A stretch of 64,000 nt of DNA from Lomentospora prolificans (Eukaryota > Ascomycota > Sordariomycetes > Microascales > Microascaceae): positions 2,790,001-2,854,000 of the forward strand of contig JARFXM010000006.1 of the NCBI GenBank assembly GCA_029532625.1. Direction: 5' to 3'. Below, one piece after another: positions 57,885-64,000 of the stretch (positions are counted from its first letter, which is position 1; every line of letters begins with the position of its first letter). A program made the translations under genes and the position numbers. The notes below the pieces were generated by a model. The model saw only the letters and a program-made list of their open reading frames with translations, had not been told where the DNA came from and made no database searches.

Positions 57885-59839
57885 CTTGAGCAAGACGTGT
57901 TGCGGGCGGTCTGAGTTTAGAAATAAAGGTAAGGGAGTAAAAGAGACGAGGTAAGGTGCCACAGATGTAAAAAGGCTTAGTATGTTGAGAGGGAAGAGCG
58001 ACAAGAGAGGACAGACGACTGAGAGACGGTGTACCTGGCTCTATATACTTGTCCTTCCCCTCATACGAGAGGGAGTCTGGATGATTATGTTAATCCTCCA
58101 GCTCTGACCCTTTCATTATTGATACCTTAGTACATGTTTACGGAGGTGTGCCGATCTTTCGGTCCAGGAGAAGCCAATCCCCCCTCCCGGAGGACTTCAG
58201 TTTCTTTGCCATACGACCCAACGCGAAGCGTAGCTACGAGGTATTCCTAAAGAAGGGGGGGGGAGGGGTGTATCAGCCCCGATATTCGGTTGCTCACGGT
58301 ACTAAAATGTCTTTGTAATGTCTTATGCCGGAATTTATAACCGCTAGGTTCTCCATTCCGTAACGTCGCAGCACCCTCGAAACATTGATGGACTCGACAC
58401 AATGGAACGCGAGTAAACAACCCGCCGATTGGGATCTCGTTTGCCTATACTTGGGCCCGAGGATGCGCGCTCGGTTCTTTTCACTGCATCTAGGAAGTAC
58501 TGTATTACATCCACAACACTGGCTGCACCTTCTATGTCTAGTCACGTTCCCAGTTGTTGAGGCGAATTTTGCGTGATATCCAAATACCATGCATCGAGGT
58601 GATACCAAGCGAAGAGCACACAAGACCACACAAGGCCGGAAAATTTGGGGCACACCAAAAGGCTCCGTGGATGAGCTTTCCGTAATAGAACCAAGCTAGC
58701 TTCATCTACCAGCCCAGCTTGCTTTTCAATTCTTCCTGGGCAGGTACAACACGGGACTTAGAGAAACGCGCTCGTCCTAGCGTCCTATTGTATTATGGCG
58801 CCTCCGGGAAAATGTAGCTCCTCGGATGGCGAACATGTCGCGCTCTCGTCAAAATTCAGTTACAATTTTGACTTTTTGCTCCTCTTCTAATGCCTCAATT
58901 GATGTCTCTAAGCTCTCCGTCGTGATTACCTAAGTTCTAGCTGAACTGGGCGATTACTCGCACCTTACAAACACCTTAACAATCAGTATGCTCCAGCCCA
59001 CCTGTTGTGACGAAGGTGGGGTAACAGGATGAAAAGTGGCGGGCCATCATTGAACAATCCAAACGTTCATTGACCATTGCTAGCTGGCCCAATGTCCCAT
59101 TGTCCTCCGACGCTGGCCTTGGCTTGATTCGGATCCATGGCAGATTTGAGAACCCTGCCAGCCAGGTACCGGAACATTATCACATCCTGACTCACCGGAT
59201 CGTAACCAATTATGGATTTCTTTTGCGAGCGACAATGCTCAATCCATTATTATCAAGACCTTGCTAAGCCATGGGCTGTGAGCTTCGATTCTTTTCCCCC
59301 CAGCTCGCTGGCGTCCGGGCGTTAAGCTACCCATAGTTCGAGGCCCACTGGCCTTTCACTTTTGTTTCTAGCAACGTTTGAGAGCAAGATTTCCCGATTC
59401 CCAGCGCAAACACTCTTACACCAAGGGGAACGGGGGAGGAGAGCCAGTGCTTAGCCCTACTTCGATTGCGAAACATCCGGGTTCTCATGCTACAGCCTTC
59501 TTCTCTGTTTCACTTCATGTCGCCTTTTTGTTTCCCCTCCCTTTTTCCTTTCACTCCGATTTTCTTCAACCTGTCGGATAGTTTGCGCTAATCGTGCTGC
59601 CTCTAACCTCTAGGATGTAATATATACCAATGTAGCCAGCTCTGGAGATGGACCTGATTCCTGCGCGGAACTAAACGAGCTATAGACTAGACCACCCACG
59701 CTGTGAATGGCTTGTCATGCACAAAGCACGTGGTGCATGGCCGTATTCAAGAGGTGGAAAATCGTGCAAAAAGTGGTTTAGCTTGGATTTCATCATATTA
59801 ATCTCCTCTTTTTAGGTTGTACGATATCGACTTGTACAG
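57885..59839. other. intergenic, quinone reductase promoter side
   Basis: About 2 kb. A G-run (58,256-58,263) and short frames only; no gene recognised. The left part should hold the quinone reductase promoter. Confidence 0.5.
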
Positions 59840-61285
59840 CTAAGCTCTCCAATTTCGATCTTGTTGAAATAGTACAAATCTAGCGGCCAAAAGCACCAGC
59901 CCTCCGAGGAACAGACCCGCTCCGCTGTACGCAATGGCACCCACCCAGCCTGCCGCGCCATTAGTACCGACGATGGCGCCGGCTATCGGGGGCCCCACCA
60001 CAACTGATATTCCCGTAGAGAAGAACAGCATGCCCATGCGTGTCCCCACCACGGCGAGGTTTGGAGTAAGAGATACTGTAGCGCTCGGTGTCACGCTCAC
60101 CACCGCTCCGGATGATGCGCCATAGAGTACACCGAAAGCAATCAGGCCGCCGAGCGAGCGAATGCCGATCCACGCGAAGCACAGCACACCTGAAATAAGC
60201 GCGGAAAGTAAAAGGACGTTGAGAGTACCAACCTTGTCCGCAAGGTAGTTGGGAATTATCCGCCCGACGATGCTGCCCACACCAAGGAACGTGACAAGGT
60301 ACGGCGAAAAGTCGACCGTGGCAATATCAAAATAAATGGCGTACGACTGGATGTAAAAGAAGCCCACGTAAATGGTCAGAAAGGCTAGAAACACCCCAAC
60401 CATACAAAGCAAGAATGGCACGTCTCTTAGAGCCGACTTGTCAATGAGCGACCTCACTTGGCCAGGCGCCGGCTTGCGTCGTAGACGCATAAAGAGCACG
60501 GGGATAACGGATAGCGCAAGCATCACAAAAGCTAGAACCCGGGTCGCCCAACCGAAACCAATCTTTGGAATGAGCTTGCCGAGGAGGATGGGAAAGACTG
60601 CGCTGGCGATAGGCGACCCGGTTGACGCGATGCCCAGGACAAAGGACCGCCTCTTGTGGAAATACTGGCTAAGAATGGCCGCCGAAGGCAGGAAAACGAG
60701 CCCGCATCCTATACCTATACAGATTCCCTGTGCGAGAAGCACTTGCCAGTAAGTCGTGCAGAGGGACGTCATGAATTGGCCAAGGAGAACGAGAAAAAGG
60801 CCCGCCCAGAGCATCTCTCGAAAGTATCCTGCATCGTATGCGGGCCCGGCAATGGCGCCGATCACCATGAGCAACGCCGCCTGCAGCGATCCCACCCACG
60901 AAAGATCTGATGCCGAGCGAGAGGAAAGAAGCTCCCGCTCGTAGTATGTTTGAAACACGCCATAGCTGTTGACTATTCCCCAGGTGTTGACTGCGATAAC
61001 CCAGGAGCCCAGAACTTGCAGCCACGCGGTGACACCACCTTCAGGGACCGGATCATCATCGTTAGCTATCGGTTGAATCTCTTCAATGGCTGCCGGCGGG
61101 GCGCTTGGGTCAAGCGACTCAATCGACGCACACCGATTGCTCTGCAAGGGCTCGGTCTTGGAGCAATCCGGTAGCAAGGCAGACCTGCGCTTCTCATCGG
61201 GTCCGGACGAATGTGAACTAGTCGTCCATGTGCTATTAGAGGCGACGTATGCCGGTGAAATCTCCTTTTCTCCTTCTGATGGCAT
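59840..61285 (-). CDS. MFS transporter, monocarboxylate-permease-like
   Basis: Single exon, 481 residues; integral membrane protein of the major facilitator superfamily. The start is the ATG at 61,285, because the frame upstream has only a TTG. A polar Ser/Pro/Asp-rich cytosolic N-terminus (about 85 residues) ends in P-E-G-G-V-T-A-W-L-Q-V-L-G, the usual entry to helix 1 in fungal monocarboxylate-permease-like members. Then come N-S-Y-G-V-F-Q-T-Y-Y, W-V-G-S-L-Q, a Y-F-H-K-R-R-S-F-V-L-G-I-A-S-T-G loop between helices, and about 12 hydrophobic helices. After helix 6 there is a charged loop (R-L-R-R-K-P-A-P-G-Q-V-R). Such proteins move monocarboxylates or other small compounds, and several sit in secondary-metabolite clusters. 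No cluster is visible here and the substrate is unknown. Confidence 0.9.
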   Translation of the reverse strand: MPSEGEKEISPAYVASNSTWTTSSHSSGPDEKRRSALLPDCSKTEPLQSNRCASIESLDPSAPPAAIEEIQPIANDDDPVPEGGVTAWLQVLGSWVIAVNTWGIVNSYGVFQTYYERELLSSRSASDLSWVGSLQAALLMVIGAIAGPAYDAGYFREMLWAGLFLVLLGQFMTSLCTTYWQVLLAQGICIGIGCGLVFLPSAAILSQYFHKRRSFVLGIASTGSPIASAVFPILLGKLIPKIGFGWATRVLAFVMLALSVIPVLFMRLRRKPAPGQVRSLIDKSALRDVPFLLCMVGVFLAFLTIYVGFFYIQSYAIYFDIATVDFSPYLVTFLGVGSIVGRIIPNYLADKVGTLNVLLLSALISGVLCFAWIGIRSLGGLIAFGVLYGASSGAVVSVTPSATVSLTPNLAVVGTRMGMLFFSTGISVVVGPPIAGAIVGTNGAAGWVGAIAYSGAGLFLGGLVLLAARFVLFQQDRNWRA

Positions 61286-61363
61286 GAGCACTTTATACAC
61301 TTGCAATCTGAGGTGGTAACACCGGGGGAGGGGGGTGTTACGGTAGAGCGACCTTTTGACCCT

Positions 61364-61364
<1 letters not shown>

Positions 61365-61395
<31 letters not shown>
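61365..61395. repeat. poly-T tract of 31
   Basis: Uninterrupted run of 31 T, then CAC and ten more T, about 80-110 bp upstream of the transporter start (a poly-A on its coding strand). Such dA:dT tracts exclude nucleosomes in fungal promoters; length may vary between isolates. Confidence 0.9.
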
Positions 61396-62812
61396 CACTT
61401 TTTTTTTTCTGTCTTCGAAGGCGTCAGGGGTAAAGTTGACAGGGTACGCTACTAGTACTTCTGATATAAGGCGTGTAGGTGGGAGGCAGACTCAGGTGGC
61501 CAGTAGAACTTGGACAGTCGAGGGAAGTTGAATGCGGTAGGCTGGGAGAGAAGTTGATATCTCGGCCACTCTGTGGATAGTATGCGATCGTGGTTGGAAT
61601 GGGGCTATCAAGGTACGGTTCGACAAAGCTCGGGCTCTGGGATTATATATGATTGAACCACGGGAGACCGAAGTTAGAAATAGAGTTAGAGGTGCGGAGC
61701 GAGGGAGAGATGAATCGAGCTCGAGGAGAGCCTACTACTTTATGAGCATGGATCCAGCTACTCTCCTCTCCGTAACCGATCTAATAAGCACGGGGTGGAG
61801 CTGCGAGCATCGTTTTCAAGAAATTATGAGTTGCCGAGCACAGCACCCGGTGCTGGTCCACATTTTATTGCCCCCTTGGTCTTTGAATATGCGTGCCGAA
61901 TGCCGGGTCACACAGCTCTATGGGCTCAAGTTGCAGTCGAGGGGGGGTTAAGCGGGGATATGCTAACCCCAATGGGAACCCCCAATCTTTCTTTCTGGGG
62001 TGCTTCCGCCAGGCTGCACCTCGCACACTCTACAGCGGGTTTCGAATACAAGGCCATGCTGCGACGGAAGCAGCTGGCCTTCCGCTTGTATTGCTGACGG
62101 GGAGCATTTGTGCGTCTCCGGGCCAAAGATGACGCGGAATGGCATGCCTCGACGGCGGGCCAGGGACGAGGAAGGTGAGCTTCGAGAAGCCAGTCTTGGT
62201 GGTCAATCCATGCCGTTCTAGGAAGACGCGAAGGGCGTGGCCAGCGGGGTTCCCCGTCCGCGGGTGTGTTGTGCCATGACCATTATTAATTCAAAAAAAA
62301 AAAAAAGAGCCCATCGTACTCGTTTTTCCCCGAGTCCGACCTGCTTCGCGTCTTCGCGCTTTCGGGGCCTTTTTTTTTCTTCTCTTTTGGCTGGTTGGCC
62401 GTAGGTTTCCCACCTCCGTCCCCACTCCTGTGCCATGGGAGGTTTGTATTAAGAATCCATCGTCGGTTTTGCGTCCGAGGGAAGTTGGAGCTCCCGCTGT
62501 CGCACGGGAAAGTGCTTTTTCTGACAGGCATTGAAATGGCGGACCCTGTCGACGTTGTTGCCCGAAGCCAATGAATGGCTCGACTGCCCGCGAAAACCAA
62601 TGTTCCGCCGCGCGGAGCGGGGACCGGTGGCCTACGGGTGCGCAGCCGACGCATCTTGCGGCGGCGGATATAACGATAACGCAGCGAGATGACTCTAGCG
62701 TCTCGAGCGAATGTCGAATGTCGGTGAGGTGCCAGGCCATCTGAGTGGCAGGCTACTTCAACGTTAGGAATACTTGACCTTGCTTCTCCAACCTCATCTT
62801 GCATTTTCACTT

Positions 62813-62842
62813 TCTCTTCTTCTTCTTCTTCTTCTTCTTCTT
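62813..62842. repeat. TTC/TCT trinucleotide microsatellite
   Basis: About ten near-perfect TTC units, which produce Phe/Leu-rich artefact frames on the plus strand and Glu/Lys-rich frames on the minus strand. Confidence 0.9.
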
Positions 62843-63899
62843 CCTTATTTTTTTTTTTCAGCACCTCGCCTTCCGCCCTCTTCTTTCACCAACCATGACT
62901 TGTTCTTCTTTTACCATGTGCCATCGCTCGACATATCAGTGGCCATCAACGATACGTCTCAAGAGTGGTCCCCCCTCCCCCCCCCCCCAAATGGAAAACA
63001 CGCCCACTTCAAACTGCCGCTGGCGGGAAACGTCCGGTGGGGCGCGGGGGCGGGGGAAGCCCGAAACCTAATTCATTGAAGTCGGGGACCCGGCATGGAG
63101 TAGAGCGCGAGACAGAGCCAACTGTGGGGATTCTAAAGTCTAGCGTTGGAGACTGGGCCGCCTGCGCCATCTATCGTCCCCGTCCTTGCTCTTTCGGTGC
63201 CTCGGCTTTTCCATTGGGGACTCTGAAGAAAGTAGGTTGGCGTGCGCTCCCTTCCTGTTCGCCTGCAGCCTAGCCTCCATGATGATGGCGCTCTCATGAG
63301 CTGTACATACTAGTTACACGAGGGCCGGATGGGCGCCATGCTAGGGTTTCAAGGGAAAAGCAGTCATAACACAGATCACCTATGTTGCCAATACTCTCCT
63401 AAAAAAAGTCTATATTCAGCGGCAATATGAAGGCGAAGAGCCCCGATCGCGGGTTATTGGATCCAAGGGCTCTGGTAACCCTGCGGGGAGTTAAGCATGA
63501 GGACGGGGAGATAAAAGACGCGCGACGTCGCACTGGGAGAAAACGGGATCCCGCGGCCCCTTACGCGGCATGCCTAAACTGAAAGGTATAAAGATTGCCT
63601 TTCCCAACGAAGAATAGTCGCTCTACATGAATGCAACACGGCCTTAGCTAGAAACCTAGCCAGCGGGACGAAATCCAAACTACTTGATTGCATTTGAGGT
63701 CATTGGCACGGGTAGATATATCCGGAGAAATATGTAGAGATGCGTGGCCCTAGCCTTGCTGAAAGAAGAAGAAAGTTATGTTGTTCATTTCCGACATCAT
63801 ACATCATATACATCCAAAAGTTTGCAAATGACCAGCCTTCGTTCCATTGTTCCCAGCATTAGAGGTAAAGGAAAAAAAAAAAATAAAAAAGACAAGGTA

Positions 63900-64000
63900 T
63901 TATGTTGTCCGGCCCGGACTCAAGGGTTCGATGACAATCTGCGGTATCCGGTTGAGGCGAAGACTCGGCAGTTGTGGTATTCCATCGACACCCCGACTGG
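63900..64000 (-). CDS. 3' end of an unidentified gene (partial)
   Basis: The minus strand is open from the window edge to a TAA at 63,902-63,900. It reads V-D-G-I-P-Q-L-P-S-L-R-L-N-R-I-P-Q-I-V-I and then E-P-L-S-P-G-R-T-T. The text looks like a genuine protein C-terminus, and AT-rich sequence typical of a 3' UTR follows. Too short to name. It could also be chance. Confidence 0.35.
   Translation of the reverse strand, partial: SRGVDGIPQLPSLRLNRIPQIVIEPLSPGRTT

Larger units (their letters stand above)
61286..63899. other. gene-free region with several simple repeats
   Basis: Contains the poly-T tract, a poly-A (62,293-62,306), a TTC/TCT microsatellite (about 62,813-62,842) and a C-run (62,977-62,988). 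Open frames here are driven by these repeats (Glu-, Lys- or Phe-rich). No gene was recognised. The right end lies downstream of the partial gene at the window edge. Confidence 0.5.

Noticed and set aside
62286..62864. 192-codon minus frame
   Set aside because: Open only because of the TTC microsatellite and poly-A runs (Glu/Lys runs at the start, Phe at the end).

Overview
The window comes from the nuclear genome of a filamentous ascomycete (Pezizomycotina, most likely Eurotiomycetes). Short spliceosomal introns (about 47-335 bp, GT-AG, with CTAAC/CTGAT-type branch sites), typical mould proteins (PL1 pectate lyase, fungal-type TAG lipase, Alt a 7-like quinone reductase, monocarboxylate-permease-like MFS protein) and repeat-induced point mutation (RIP) all point there. 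The species cannot be named from the sequence alone.

Region 1 (1 to about 25,400) is an AT-rich, gene-free block made of nested transposons degraded by RIP: CpA/TpG has been converted to TpA while CC, CT and GG remain. Inside it I resolve a complete Ty3/gypsy-type element with two 441-bp LTRs and a target duplication (18,681-24,603, minus orientation, RT motif still readable). I also resolve three solo LTRs with 5-bp target duplications (1,185-1,638; 2,663-3,011; 8,440-8,889), further LTR fragments, two copies of another element (from 5,786 and from 12,403), and a 1,081-bp Tc1/mariner-like element with 36-bp inverted repeats and a TA duplication. The mariner empty site is preserved in the sister copy. 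The order of nesting can be read directly.

Region 2 (about 25,400-64,000) is normal-composition DNA. In order it carries: a patatin-type triacylglycerol lipase (+); a small predicted N-myristoylated protein (+); an arabinitol-dehydrogenase-like SDR (-); a decayed fungal transcription factor pseudogene (-); a secreted PL1 pectate lyase (-); a divergent single-exon Prp17/Cdc40 WD40 splicing factor (-); the cornichon cargo receptor Erv14 (-); type-1 methionine aminopeptidase (-); kynurenine 3-monooxygenase (+); an F-box protein (-); an NAD(P)H:quinone oxidoreductase of the WrbA/Ycp4 family (-); a monocarboxylate-permease-like MFS transporter (-); and the last codons of a gene that runs out of the window (-). 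Introns were placed by hand from splice sites, frame and family conservation. The genes do not form an obvious cluster; this looks like housekeeping and accessory genes beside a heterochromatic block. A gene-poor stretch of about 5.5 kb lies at 51,037-56,543.

The most unusual observation is in the quinone oxidoreductase. Its normal 204-residue frame ends at a UGA-C stop, but the same frame stays open for 63 more codons and ends in a C-terminal CaaX box (CIVL), as in the membrane-anchored yeast homologue Ycp4. This suggests stop-codon readthrough, or a very small in-frame intron, making cytosolic and prenylated isoforms from one gene.
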